This document shows positions 52,580 through 62,341 of a stretch of DNA of 64,000 nucleotides, piece by piece (position 1 is the stretch's first letter; every line of letters begins with the position of its first letter). The notes beneath the pieces are model-generated. The model did not search any database. It was given only the letters and a program-made list of their open reading frames with translations, and had not been told where the DNA came from. The translations under genes and the position numbers were made by a program. This stretch comes from Enterocloster bolteae (lineage in GTDB: Bacteria > Bacillota > Clostridia > Lachnospirales > Lachnospiraceae). The DNA is taken from assembly GCA_021772025.1 (NCBI GenBank), contig JAETNT010000008.1, positions 1-64,000 on the forward strand, in the 5' to 3' direction.

Positions 52580-52634
52580 GTTATAACACTTTTATCAGCA
52601 TTCGTCAATAGAGAATTTCACAATTTTTGTGAAA
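52580..52634 (-). promoter_or_regulatory. hsp20 promoter with upstream palindrome
   Basis: On the minus strand -35 TTGACG (52603-52608), 17-base spacer, -10 TATAAC (52580-52585). A palindrome TTTCACAATTTTTGTGAAA (52616-52634) lies just upstream of the -35. No CIRCE element (TTAGCACTC-N9-GAGTGCTAA) is present. Confidence 0.65.
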
Positions 52635-52645
52635 TATTTGTGAAC

Positions 52646-54097
52646 TTACATTAGTTTTTTAAATTCATCTGCCACAAACTGTACCTTAGGTCCGATAATA
52701 ACCTGTACAGCCGTCTTGCTCGGACGGATAACTCCGCTGATACCTGCAGATTTGATCTTCTTCTCATCTACTGCAGTGTAATCTTTAATTTCCAGACGAA
52801 GTCTGGTAATGCAGTTATCAACGCTGGTTACGTTCTCTTTTCCGCCAAGGCCTTCCAAAATAATAGCAGCCATTGTGGTAAAGTCGTCATTTGCCAAAAC
52901 AATTTTGGTCTCATCCTCACCGTCATCCTCGCGGCCGGGAGTCTTAAGATCAAATGTCTTAATCGCAAAGCGGAATACAACGTAGAATACGATTGCTGCT
53001 CCAATACCCAGCGGAAGAATCAGCCAGGTCTTGCTTGCTGCCGGAAGCTGAGAGCTGAAAATCAGATCCGTTAAGCCTGCGCTGAAGGAAAAACCTGCAC
53101 TGAAGCCTAAGGATACGGTAATGAAGGTAACTACACCATAAATAATCGCATAAATCAGATACAGGGTGGGAGCTAAGAACATGAAAGCAAACTCAAAAGG
53201 TTCGGTAACTCCGCAGACAAAAGCACAAAGTGCCGCTGCACCTACCAGACCTGCTGCCTCTTTTCTTTTCTCAGGCTTTGCCGAATGAACAATTGCCAGA
53301 GCAGCTGCCGGAATACCGAACATCATAGACGGGAAGAAGCCTGCCATGTACATACCTGCGTGGCCGCCGGCACCGTTTAATACTTCACCTGCCCAGAAGT
53401 TTCCAAGATCGTTAATGCCTGCTGCGTCAAACCAGAATACAGAGTTTAATGCATGATGCAGACCGGTAGGAATCAGCAAACGATTTAAGAAGGTGTAGAT
53501 CGCTGCGCCAAATGCCCCCAGGCCTACAATGCCCTCGCCTACTGCTACTAATGCGCCGTAAACGATAGGCCAGATAAAGAAGAGAATCGCAGCCGCAATA
53601 ATGGATACTACCGCGGTAGCGATAGATACGAAACGCTTTCCGGAGAAAAACGCCAAGGCATCGGGAAGGCGGGTGCCCTTAAATTTGTTATAGCAGGAAG
53701 AACCGATAATACCGGATATAATACCGATAAACTGGTTCTGAATCTTACCGAATGCCGGATCCGCTTCGCCGCCGACTAACACCGCTACGGTTCCGCTGGA
53801 AAGCAGGGTAGTGATTACCAGCCAGGATACCAGGCCTGCAAGACCTGCCGTGCCCTCATGATCGTCCGACATTCCTACTGCAACACCGATTGCAAACAGC
53901 CAGGACATGTTATCAATCAAAGCACCGCCGGCTTTAATTAAGAAAAATCCCACAATGGGGCCGGCGCCGACAATGTCTCCGCCCTGCATGGCTGCCGGGG
54001 ACAGAGCATAACCAATTCCCATTAAGATACCGCAAATCGGAAGACATGCAACCGGCAGCATCAGGGATTTACCGAGTTTTTGTAAATATTTCATCAT
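52646..54097 (-). CDS. PTS transporter, fused EIIC-EIIB (glucose/N-acetylglucosamine family)
   Basis: 483 residues. EIIC membrane domain (about 1-380; LGKSLMLPVACLPICGILMGIGYAL, FWAGEVLNGAGGHAGMYMAGFFPSMMFG) and C-terminal EIIB with phospho-Cys in VDNCITRLRLEIKD. No EIIA domain, so EIIA must come from another gene. It is close to NagE/PtsG types; the sugar is not certain. It is transcribed divergently from a histidine kinase/response regulator pair. Ribosome site AAGGAGGG. Confidence 0.93.
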   Translation of the reverse strand: MMKYLQKLGKSLMLPVACLPICGILMGIGYALSPAAMQGGDIVGAGPIVGFFLIKAGGALIDNMSWLFAIGVAVGMSDDHEGTAGLAGLVSWLVITTLLSSGTVAVLVGGEADPAFGKIQNQFIGIISGIIGSSCYNKFKGTRLPDALAFFSGKRFVSIATAVVSIIAAAILFFIWPIVYGALVAVGEGIVGLGAFGAAIYTFLNRLLIPTGLHHALNSVFWFDAAGINDLGNFWAGEVLNGAGGHAGMYMAGFFPSMMFGIPAAALAIVHSAKPEKRKEAAGLVGAAALCAFVCGVTEPFEFAFMFLAPTLYLIYAIIYGVVTFITVSLGFSAGFSFSAGLTDLIFSSQLPAASKTWLILPLGIGAAIVFYVVFRFAIKTFDLKTPGREDDGEDETKIVLANDDFTTMAAIILEGLGGKENVTSVDNCITRLRLEIKDYTAVDEKKIKSAGISGVIRPSKTAVQVIIGPKVQFVADEFKKLM

Positions 54098-54134
54098 ATC
54101 TACTTTCCCTCCTTCAATAAATTTTGATAGTTTT

Positions 54135-54140
54135 AGTATA
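54135..54140 (-). promoter_or_regulatory. -10 element of the PTS gene without a good -35
   Basis: TATACT on the minus strand about 38 bases before the PTS start. No TTGACA-like -35 is seen 16-18 bases upstream, as expected for a promoter that needs an activator such as the divergent AraC-type regulator. Confidence 0.45.
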
Positions 54141-54359
54141 CTGAATCAAGAAACGGTTGTATATTTACAATTTTACCCACTTTATGGAAGATCTTAATTT
54201 ATTAAAAATTTATAAATTTTAAAAATATTCTATAAATTATTGATATAGATAATTTTATCTATTCTATGGATTTTTTTCTTATATTCTATTAAAATATACA
54301 TAATTAAACTATACTATAAAAATTATTAATAATATAAATGTTCTTAGAAAGGATCCCTT

Positions 54360-55415
54360 ATGCGCCCCCTTTTTAAAAAATTCCACATTTCCAAAGAATT
54401 CGCTCTTTTGAGGCTTCGAAATATAAAAATCCGTTACCGTCTGATCCTCTCCTACTTGTTTTCCACCCTGTTTCCTCTGGCAGTGGTCTATCTGTATTCC
54501 TTCTTTCTGTATGGAAACAGTGCTCCGGCCGGCCGGCTGCTGCTTATGTCCATTCTGCTGATGTGCGTTCCCCTTGCCATGACCACCTGTACATATTTAA
54601 GCATCTCCCACCCTATCCGCCACATGGTCCGGATTTGTCAGGCTATCTCCGATGGAAATCTGGATGTGCGGATCCAGGATACTTCCAATGATGAACTGGC
54701 TTTTTTGTCTGATAATATTGACGGAATGGTGACAGAAATTCAGCTCCTTTTGGAGCAGCGTCAGGAAAGCGAGACAAAAAAAAGAGAACTGGAGCTTAAG
54801 ATGCTTCAGTATCAGATTAACCCTCATTTTCTTTTTAATACCTTAAATACTCTCCGACTGGTTGCCCAAATGAATCAGGACAAGGTGGTGGCAGAGGGAA
54901 TCTGCTCTTTAAGCGAGCTTCTGAAAAATACTTTAATTAATGAACAGGAATTTATTACGATCCAGGAAGAAGTATGCAATCTGAAACACTATTTTTCGAT
55001 TCAGGCTATCCGCTACGCGGGAAGCTTTCATGTTAATTATGACATACCGGATGAGGTATCTTCCTTTCTCCTTCCCAAATTGATCCTCCAGCCTCTGGCT
55101 GAAAATTCCGTTCTTCACGGAACTTACAATGACGGAAGCGTTATGGAAATCTATGTAAGCTGCCGATTTCAGGATAAGGATATTCTTCTGGAAATACGGG
55201 ATGAAGGAAGAGGATTTGATTTAGACGGTTCAAAAGCGGCATCCAAAGGCTTTGGCGGCATCGGGAACCGCAACGTAAACGACAGGATTCATCTGTATTT
55301 TTCCCAGGGATATGGTCTTCAGGTAGAGAGTCAGCCGGGTGCAGGGACCCGCTGCCGGGTCCTGCTGCCGGCTATCTCCTCTTCTCAAGATATTCACTAT
55401 ATTCAAACTCATTAG
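54360..55415 (+). CDS. Sensor histidine kinase, YesM type, no extracellular sensor domain
   Basis: 351 residues. Two membrane segments (about 28-50 and 59-82) are joined by a loop of only about 8 residues. HAMP follows, then the His_kinase block YQINPHFLFNTLNTL with H156 and a HATPase_c domain (LQPLAENSVLHGTYNDG; DEGRGFDLDG; GGIGNRNVNDRIHLYF). With no outside domain it must sense within the membrane or through a partner. It is 9 bases before its response regulator and divergent from the PTS gene. Confidence 0.93.
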   Translation: MRPLFKKFHISKEFALLRLRNIKIRYRLILSYLFSTLFPLAVVYLYSFFLYGNSAPAGRLLLMSILLMCVPLAMTTCTYLSISHPIRHMVRICQAISDGNLDVRIQDTSNDELAFLSDNIDGMVTEIQLLLEQRQESETKKRELELKMLQYQINPHFLFNTLNTLRLVAQMNQDKVVAEGICSLSELLKNTLINEQEFITIQEEVCNLKHYFSIQAIRYAGSFHVNYDIPDEVSSFLLPKLILQPLAENSVLHGTYNDGSVMEIYVSCRFQDKDILLEIRDEGRGFDLDGSKAASKGFGGIGNRNVNDRIHLYFSQGYGLQVESQPGAGTRCRVLLPAISSSQDIHYIQTH

Positions 55416-55424
55416 GAGGTATTT

Positions 55425-57011
55425 ATGTATCAGGTACTGATTGTAGACGATGAACCCATTGTTAAAATCGCCCTCCGTTCCATGCTGGACTGGGGCGAGC
55501 TGGGTTTTCATATCTGCGCTACTGCATCCAACGGTGAAGAAGCTCTGGAAAAAGCAAAACTCTTTCATCCGGATTTGATTATCTGCGATCTGAAAATGCC
55601 TGTTCTGGACGGAATTGGCCTGATTAGAGCCGCTAAAGATATGGGCATGGACTGGGAATTTCTCGTAATCAGCAATTACGAAGATTTTAATTCGGTCCGC
55701 ACTGCTTTGGTGCTGGGAGCTTTTGATTATATTCTCAAGGTGAGCATCAGCTCCGAAGAGCTGGCCTCCCAGCTAAAAAAAATCCGGGTGAAGCTGGATC
55801 AAAAATCTGCCAGAGGACTGGAAACTCAGAATATCAGAGACAAAGCGCTGGCCCAGCAAAGCCATGCCGCCTGGAAAGACTTTTTCCTTCACAAAGCCTA
55901 TTCCCTGACGGAACTGGCGGAATCTGCCGGAATTCGCCCGGAGTCTGTAATCCCTCTGTCCCTTTGCCAGATTTCCTTTGACCGGCATATACAGAATCTG
56001 GAGCCTCTCCCGTCAGCCGCTTTAATCCGCAGTACCTTAAAAAATGCCCTGGAGCAAATAAGCCGTCACCAAATCGTTTCCTTCGGCCCCAGCAATATCC
56101 TGTTGATTGTGCCGGATGAGGAGCTTTCCCTCCATCACAATACCATTGCCGGGTTATCCGCCAGGATTTCTCAGCTTTTTCAGTATTATATGCCCCTAAC
56201 CCCGGATATCCTGTATCAGAGCCGGATACCGGATTTAGAAGAAGCCCGCAAGGCCTATTACCGCTTTCAGGAACTTTTGGAGCTTAATTTTTACGGCCCT
56301 CTGGGAACTGTAGACGCTTCTGTTATTCCCAAAAGCACCCCCCCTGGCATCCCTTATAAAGAGCTTTCCTCCACTATTCAAAATTATACCGGAAAAGACC
56401 GGGCCGCCTTTGCCTTAGAAAAAGTCACGGAATTTCTGAACAACTGCCGCAAAAAATATGCAGCTCCCTCCGATGTAATCCAGTATTGCATCCGTTTTCT
56501 GGACAATCTGGAATATCTTCTTCCCGGCAGCACTCTTCCCGCCCATGACCAATTGTCTGATCTGGCCGATGCCATGAGAAAGGCTATCAGCCTGGAAGAA
56601 TTAATCCGGTATATTACCGATGCCCTGTCCATTATTTTTTCCCTTGAGGATTACAACGTTTCCCAAACCGCCTTCAGTCCGGAAATCGCCCAGGCAGTGG
56701 ACTATATTCAAGCGAATTACAGCCGGAAAATCAGTCTGACTTCCGTATCTGATCACGTAGGCTTAAGTTCCAGCTATCTCTGCCGTATTTTTAAAGAAGA
56801 AACAGGACTTAGCATGAATACATACATCAACAATCTGCGTATGTCAAAGGCAGGAGAACTTCTTAGCGATAAAAACAGCTATATCAAGGAAGTAGCCATG
56901 TCCGTAGGCTTTGAGGATCAGCTGTATTTCAGCCGGCTTTTCAAACGATATTACGGAGTAACGCCTTCTGAGTACAGGAAACCCGCCGCCGGCGGCTCTC
57001 CTGCACGCTGA
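55425..57011 (+). CDS. Response regulator, AraC type (YesN-like)
   Basis: 528 residues. Receiver domain with D8-D9 and phospho-acceptor D55 in LIICDLKMPVLDG; the usual KP motif after beta-5 reads DYILKV. Long linker, then AraC double HTH (SDHVGLSSSYLCRIFKEETGLSMNTYI; VGFEDQLYFSRLFKRYYGVTPSEYR). Ribosome site AGGAGG. Presumably activates the divergent PTS gene. Confidence 0.93.
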   Translation: MYQVLIVDDEPIVKIALRSMLDWGELGFHICATASNGEEALEKAKLFHPDLIICDLKMPVLDGIGLIRAAKDMGMDWEFLVISNYEDFNSVRTALVLGAFDYILKVSISSEELASQLKKIRVKLDQKSARGLETQNIRDKALAQQSHAAWKDFFLHKAYSLTELAESAGIRPESVIPLSLCQISFDRHIQNLEPLPSAALIRSTLKNALEQISRHQIVSFGPSNILLIVPDEELSLHHNTIAGLSARISQLFQYYMPLTPDILYQSRIPDLEEARKAYYRFQELLELNFYGPLGTVDASVIPKSTPPGIPYKELSSTIQNYTGKDRAAFALEKVTEFLNNCRKKYAAPSDVIQYCIRFLDNLEYLLPGSTLPAHDQLSDLADAMRKAISLEELIRYITDALSIIFSLEDYNVSQTAFSPEIAQAVDYIQANYSRKISLTSVSDHVGLSSSYLCRIFKEETGLSMNTYINNLRMSKAGELLSDKNSYIKEVAMSVGFEDQLYFSRLFKRYYGVTPSEYRKPAAGGSPAR

Positions 57012-57025
57012 GGCCCATAGAAACC

Positions 57026-57766
57026 TTACTCAAATTTTACGATTTCCTTTTTGAGACGCTTCATAATTTTTTTCTCAAGCCTTGAGATATAGGATTGGGA
57101 GATTCCTAAAAGATCCGCCACCTCCTTCTGAGTCATTTCGCTGCCATCCTCGCTGGTTAGTCCAAAGCGCAGTTCCACGATCTTGCGCTCTCTCGGTTCC
57201 AGCCTGCTGATGGCGGCATTGAGCAGATTCTTCTCTATCTCATCCTCTATGTCTTTATAAATTACATCCTCATCTGTTCCCAAAATATCCGACAGCAGAA
57301 GTTCATTTCCGTCCCAATCCACATTGAGAGGCTCATCAATCGAAACTTCCATCTTTGTCTTGCTGCTGCGGCGCAGATACATTAGAATCTCGTTTTCAAT
57401 ACACCTGGAAGCATACGTGGCAAGCTTTATATTTTTCTCCGGATTAAAGGTATTAATGGCCTTAATCAGCCCGATGGTTCCGATGGAAATTAAATCCTCC
57501 ACTCCCACTCCTGTGTTGTCAAACTTTTTGGCTATGTAGACTACCAGACGAAGGTTATGTTCAATAAGCCTTGAGCGTGCCTCTTTATCCCCGGAATTTC
57601 CCAGCTTCGCAATCAGTTCCGCCTCCTTGACGGAATCTAAAGGCGGCGGAAGGATGTCTGCCCCTCCTATGTAATGAACCTCTCCCTGTCTCTGCATCAA
57701 CAGAGTTTTAAAGCCTGAGGAAGTCTTAAACTGGAAACGGCTGGGTATGGAAACTTTGATGATCAT
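57026..57766 (-). CDS. sigE: Mother-cell sigma factor SigE (pro-sigma-E)
   Basis: 246 residues. An N-terminal pro-sequence ends at the conserved GEVHYIGG cleavage region (about residue 30). Then come [46 protein letters not shown] and [12 protein letters not shown], and the region 4 block [27 protein letters not shown]. Early mother-cell sigma factor. Follows spoIIGA by 19 bases; ribosome site AGGAGG. Confidence 0.97.
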   Translation of the reverse strand: MIIKVSIPSRFQFKTSSGFKTLLMQRQGEVHYIGGADILPPPLDSVKEAELIAKLGNSGDKEARSRLIEHNLRLVVYIAKKFDNTGVGVEDLISIGTIGLIKAINTFNPEKNIKLATYASRCIENEILMYLRRSSKTKMEVSIDEPLNVDWDGNELLLSDILGTDEDVIYKDIEDEIEKNLLNAAISRLEPRERKIVELRFGLTSEDGSEMTQKEVADLLGISQSYISRLEKKIMKRLKKEIVKFE

Positions 57767-57785
57767 GAATAAATCCTCCTATTCT

Positions 57786-58658
57786 CTATTTGCACTGCTC
57801 CCCCTTAAGAGCGCTTCCATGAAGCAATAATTGATATTCTCCCTTTGGCGATACCGGACGGGAGGACAGAGCCACCAGGGGGGTTTTTAACAGAATGGCT
57901 TCTTTCTCCGCCTCTATCTCTATGGCATCAAAAAAAATCGCAGGCAGTATTCCCTCTGATACCCCTATGGTCTGGTAGGGAATACAACGCACTGCCTGAA
58001 CAGTTTCTACAATTGTCCTGCATACCCGGCTATCCAGAATGTGAACAGGCTGGCCGGATACCGGATCAAAAAGCTGATTTCCCGTATCCCAGAGAGCCGT
58101 AATCTCACATTCCTTTCCTTTGTAGGACAGCCGGACCTTTCTGAGCTTTTGACGTTTTTCCCGGTTTTCTGTAAGAAATTTCACCGTCCCCCTTGCAAGA
58201 AAATAAGCTCCCCCTCCGAGACACAACAAACTCCCTGCAGTAAGAGCTACTGAAAATGCTTTCTGTACAAAAATCATGGACGCCAAACCATATATCAGGC
58301 CTCCCATCAGCACCGCCGCAAAAATCAGTGCTCCGGCCGCCTTTAAAAGGCCGGGGCTTTTAAGAGGTCCATAAGCAACCCGGGCCATCGCAAAGCTTCC
58401 CCCCAAAACGCATACCGCCCGCAAAATCACCAGAAAAACCATAAAATTCAAAGAACTGTTCCATGTCTGTGCTACCCGGATAAAGCCCATAACCGCCGCT
58501 ATCCCGACTCCGGATACTGCTGTACCAGATAAGGCTCCTAAGCTTAATCGCCCTCTCTTTACCGGCAGCCCTAGCAGCGCTTTCACCAAAACCAGAAGAA
58601 AATAGTCCATGACAAAGTTAATAAAAAGCCACTGATCCACATAGATTTTTACTGTCAT
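57786..58658 (-). CDS. spoIIGA: Pro-sigma-E processing aspartic protease SpoIIGA
   Basis: 290 residues from ATG 58658 with GGAGGAG upstream; a GTG six bases earlier is also possible. N-terminal half with about five membrane segments (IYVDQWLFINFVMDYFLLVLV start), C-terminal protease half with the catalytic ALWDTGNQLFDPVSGQPVHI. Activates SigE encoded just downstream. Confidence 0.94.
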   Translation of the reverse strand: MTVKIYVDQWLFINFVMDYFLLVLVKALLGLPVKRGRLSLGALSGTAVSGVGIAAVMGFIRVAQTWNSSLNFMVFLVILRAVCVLGGSFAMARVAYGPLKSPGLLKAAGALIFAAVLMGGLIYGLASMIFVQKAFSVALTAGSLLCLGGGAYFLARGTVKFLTENREKRQKLRKVRLSYKGKECEITALWDTGNQLFDPVSGQPVHILDSRVCRTIVETVQAVRCIPYQTIGVSEGILPAIFFDAIEIEAEKEAILLKTPLVALSSRPVSPKGEYQLLLHGSALKGEQCK

Positions 58659-58808
58659 GGTCACTCCTCCCTCCTGCCTGACCTACTTATTATAGCCCCG
58701 GCGCTTAGCAAATTTTGTCAAATCCAGGAATCATATTCTTATTTTTCATCGCCAAAAAGCGGGCCGGATCGAGTTTGCAAAGGCAAAAGGGATTTTTTAC
58801 TGTGACAC

Positions 58809-58860
58809 AAAAATAAGGCTGTCGTAAAGGCAGATTCTTCATCTGCTTTTACAACAGCCT
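58809..58860 (-). terminator. Terminator of ftsZ
   Basis: On the minus strand AGGCTGTTGTAAAAGCAGA/TCTGCCTTTACGACAGCCT (58816-58860) is a long stem with two mismatches followed by TATTTTT. Confidence 0.85.
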
Positions 58861-58887
58861 ATACAATCTTAATACTATTATATAGGA

Positions 58888-60075
58888 TTATCTCTTATTT
58901 TTTAAGAAATCCGGAATATTAATCTGAACTTCCCGGTTTGCCGGACGATAAGGTGCCGCTCCAGGCTGGGATGTAAAGGAAGGAGCAGTTGCCGCTGCCT
59001 CAGGATTTGTCCTCTGTGCCGGCCTCTGAGCTCCGGCCTGATTTACTCCGGAAGACGGGGCCTTGGGTTTAAAGTTTCCGGTATTAAAGCCGGTCATAGC
59101 CTTTGCAACCGGAGTATTTGCTCCATGAGCATCCAAACCGGTGGCAATAACGGTAATGTTGGCTTCATCCTGAGCGCTCTCGTCATACATAGCGCCGAAG
59201 ATAATATTGGCGTCATCACCGGCCAGTTCCTGAACATAAGTAGCTGCCTCATTTGCCTCAATCAGGCTGATATCTCCGGAAATATTAATGATTACATGAC
59301 TTGCCCCCTCAATAGTGGTTTCAAGCAGCGGACTGGCCACAGCCTGCTTTACTGCTTCCAGAGCCTTGTCATCGCCCTTTGCCTTGCCGATGCCGATATG
59401 GGCAACGCCTTTGTCGATCATAACGGTCTGTACATCCGCAAAATCCAGGTTGATTAAGCCCGGAACATTAATTAAATCGGTAATTCCCTGAACAGCCTGC
59501 TGAAGCACCTCATCCGCCTTTCTTAATGCATCCGGCATAGTAGTTCTGCGATCTACAATTTCCAAAAGTTTATCGTTAGGGATTACAATCAAAGTATCTA
59601 CATTTTCTTTTAAGCGCTCAATTCCCGCCAAAGCATTGGTCATACGGGTTTTCGCTTCAAAACGGAAAGGTTTCGTCACTACGCCTACTGTAAGGATTCC
59701 CATGTCCTTGGCGATTCTTGCTACAATAGGAGCCGCTCCCGTACCGGTACCTCCGCCCATACCGCAAGTCACGAATACCATATCCGCCCCCTTCATCGCC
59801 TGAGAAAGCTCCTCTGAGCTCTCTTCCGCCGCCTTCTCGCCAATCTCCGGCCTGGCACCTGCTCCCAGCCCTTTCGTCAGCTTCTCGCCAATCTGAAGTA
59901 CAGTAGGAGCCTTGCAGAACTGCAAAGCCTGCTTGTCCGTGTTTAAACCAATAAATTCCACTCCTGCAATATTCTCATCTATCATACGGTTTACTGCATT
60001 GTTTCCTGCCCCGCCTACGCCAATTACAATAATTCTTGCAGCACTATCTGCCTCATTTATTTTAATCTCTAACAA
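58888..60075 (-). CDS. ftsZ: Cell division protein FtsZ
   Basis: 395 residues. Tubulin-like GTPase; [16 protein letters not shown], the GTP loop [13 protein letters not shown] and NFADVQTVM-like [12 protein letters not shown] variable Pro/Ala/Gln-rich linker and the C-terminal peptide IPDFLKNKR, which binds division partners, complete it. The start is TTG with GGAGG upstream. ftsA is not adjacent. Confidence 0.98.
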   Translation of the reverse strand: MLEIKINEADSAARIIVIGVGGAGNNAVNRMIDENIAGVEFIGLNTDKQALQFCKAPTVLQIGEKLTKGLGAGARPEIGEKAAEESSEELSQAMKGADMVFVTCGMGGGTGTGAAPIVARIAKDMGILTVGVVTKPFRFEAKTRMTNALAGIERLKENVDTLIVIPNDKLLEIVDRRTTMPDALRKADEVLQQAVQGITDLINVPGLINLDFADVQTVMIDKGVAHIGIGKAKGDDKALEAVKQAVASPLLETTIEGASHVIINISGDISLIEANEAATYVQELAGDDANIIFGAMYDESAQDEANITVIATGLDAHGANTPVAKAMTGFNTGNFKPKAPSSGVNQAGAQRPAQRTNPEAAATAPSFTSQPGAAPYRPANREVQINIPDFLKNKR

Positions 60076-60223
60076 GACAATATCCTCCTTTAAACCCTCT
60101 TCTATCTTTTATCTATTTTATTCTGTCATATCCTATTTCAACTCACCTTATACTATATTTGATTTCCGCAAAAATATCAAGGCTTTTTTCAATAAATTCA
60201 TGCCGAATTCCCCGCCGTCTGGC

Positions 60224-60940
60224 TCATGACTCCTGTATGAAAGAAAACATAGAATCACTCTTCAGTTCGTCATAAGTATCCAGATAAAGTGTTCCTTTTA
60301 ATCCGTCAATTTGAGGCATCATATCGTGAAGTTCGGAAATCTTCCCATTCATATCATCGCTGGTTCCTAAAAACACTTTCACATCCCCCATAGTTAAGGT
60401 GGCCTCTTCTTTGGAATTGTAGGTAATCTTGTCCACTTTCATATCGTAAAGGGAAAGCACCTGCGTTAAATTTAAAATTTCTCTGAAAATATCCGTATTA
60501 GGAGTGGGAAGAGGTTCTCCTAGTACAATTTGGCCAAAATCCAGTCCTTCAATCTGAGGGATTCCCTCCAGCTTGTTGCTGGTGCTCTCCACAATAATAC
60601 CGTCCTTGTCAAAATACATGTAGCTGTTGAGATAAGAAACATAGCCCACCATGCTCTTTTCATAAACCATAATCTCTACTTTTGAAGGGCTTCGAAACAG
60701 GATGTCGTAATCCGCCACAAAGGGAATCTCCTTGTGAGGCTGAAACCGCTCTTTATAAAGGCAGTACAGGGTATTTTTATCCAGGCTTTCAGGAAATAAA
60801 AGATTTGTCATCTCTTCCTCTGTATGCCTGGTGCTTCCCGTCACTTTAATATCCGTAATCCGTATGGACCACACAAGAATTCCCAGCAGCAGCAAAAACG
60901 CTGCTGCCAGAATCCACTTTTTTAAACGTTTTCTTTTCAT
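60224..60940 (-). CDS. ftsQ: Cell division protein FtsQ/DivIB
   Basis: 238 residues. Short Lys/Arg-rich cytoplasmic tail, single membrane segment (about 10-27), POTRA domain (IRITDIKVTGSTRHTEEEMTNLLF) and extracellular FtsQ domain (YVSYLNSYMYFDKDGIIVE; YLDTYDELKSD). Divisome scaffold. Lies between murA and ftsZ. Confidence 0.92.
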   Translation of the reverse strand: MKRKRLKKWILAAAFLLLLGILVWSIRITDIKVTGSTRHTEEEMTNLLFPESLDKNTLYCLYKERFQPHKEIPFVADYDILFRSPSKVEIMVYEKSMVGYVSYLNSYMYFDKDGIIVESTSNKLEGIPQIEGLDFGQIVLGEPLPTPNTDIFREILNLTQVLSLYDMKVDKITYNSKEEATLTMGDVKVFLGTSDDMNGKISELHDMMPQIDGLKGTLYLDTYDELKSDSMFSFIQES

Positions 60941-60965
60941 CTGTGCTATGTCTCTCTTTCTTTTC

Positions 60966-62228
60966 CTACGGCTTCCTGTCTTCTATAGAGGCTCCAAGGA
61001 GTTTTAAGTCCCGGCAAATATCTTCATAGCCCCTTCGGATGTACTGGCAACCCAGGATTTTCGTTTCCCCTTCCGCCGTCATTCCTCCTATTACAGCAGC
61101 CGCGCCGCCTCTTAAATCCCTGGCCTCCAACACGGCTCCTTTTAATGGAAATCTCCCGGCAGCTCCGAAAATCCGGGCCTTCCTTCCATCTATCTCTATT
61201 CTGGCTCCAAGCTTTAACAGCTCCCCCGCTGTTGCAAACCGGCTTTCAAAAACTGTCTCTTCAATACTGGAGTCCCCTCTGGCTGCCGCCATTACCGCCA
61301 TTGCCGGGGACTGGAGATCCGTGGGAAATTCCGGATAAGGGCCGGTTACAATATCAAAACCCTGAGGGCATCCCTCCATCACAGCCTCTATCTGACCTTC
61401 CCTCACGCCAAAAACGGCGCCGGTTTTGGAAAACGTTTCAAGGACAGATGTCAAATGTCTTGGATTTATCCCCTTTAGCAAAACCTTTCCGCCTCTGGCC
61501 ATAACGGCTGCCAGGTAAGTTCCTGCCACAATCCGGTCCCCAGCCACTCTTCTTGTAACCCCCCAGAGACGTTTTACACCGGTTATGGTTAATGAGCCGG
61601 TTCCTGTTCCCTCTATCTCAGCTCCCATCTGATTTAGTAAAAGACACAGCTCTTCGATCTCCGGTTCCTTTGCGGCTCCCTCTATCCGGGTAATCCCCTG
61701 AGAAAGAACGGCGGCCAGCAAAGCGTTTTCCGTGGCTCCTACGCTGGGGTAGGGAAGGACCACTTTTCCTCCAGTCAGCCCTTCTGTCCTGGCCCGGATC
61801 CATCCTTGCTCTTCGGTGATGTCCGCTCCTAAACAAGTAAGGGCTTTAATGTGCAGATCAATGGGCCTGCTTCCTATAAGACATCCTCCCGGATAGCGGG
61901 TCAAAGCTTCTTTCTTTCTGGCTAAAAGCGCCCCCAGCATAATTATGGAGGAACGCATGGCTGTCACATAGTGTTCCGGAATTTGGGCTTTATCAATGAC
62001 AGAAGCGTCGATGGTCAGTGTATTTTCCACAAAGGAACACTTACAGCCTATAAACTGCAATATCCCCATCATACAGAACACATCCTGTATCCTGGGGACA
62101 TTAGTAAATGTGGTAGTTCCTTCTGCAAGGAGCGCGGCAGCCATCATAGGCAGCACCGCATTTTTTGAACCTTGAATTTCTATGGAGCCGCTAAGCGGCC
62201 CTGTATTCCGGACTAAAATCACAGCCAT
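60966..62228 (-). CDS. murA: UDP-N-acetylglucosamine 1-carboxyvinyltransferase MurA
   Basis: 420 residues, full length. First step of peptidoglycan precursor synthesis. IEIQGSKNAVLPMMAAALLA at the N-terminus and the active-site loop YPGGCLIGSRPIDLH with C116, the residue alkylated by fosfomycin. GPYPEFPTDLQSPAMAVMA and DLRGGAAAVIGGMTAEG are also typical. Confidence 0.97.
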   Translation of the reverse strand: MAVILVRNTGPLSGSIEIQGSKNAVLPMMAAALLAEGTTTFTNVPRIQDVFCMMGILQFIGCKCSFVENTLTIDASVIDKAQIPEHYVTAMRSSIIMLGALLARKKEALTRYPGGCLIGSRPIDLHIKALTCLGADITEEQGWIRARTEGLTGGKVVLPYPSVGATENALLAAVLSQGITRIEGAAKEPEIEELCLLLNQMGAEIEGTGTGSLTITGVKRLWGVTRRVAGDRIVAGTYLAAVMARGGKVLLKGINPRHLTSVLETFSKTGAVFGVREGQIEAVMEGCPQGFDIVTGPYPEFPTDLQSPAMAVMAAARGDSSIEETVFESRFATAGELLKLGARIEIDGRKARIFGAAGRFPLKGAVLEARDLRGGAAAVIGGMTAEGETKILGCQYIRRGYEDICRDLKLLGASIEDRKP

Positions 62229-62341
62229 CGCTCCCTGCTTTTCGTCTCACAGACGTTTCTCTCATACTCTATTTTATGAGGGAAAGCTGCTTTTGCATCT
62301 CGTCCGGGCAGTACTATTTTTCGTAACAGTCTGAACTATTA

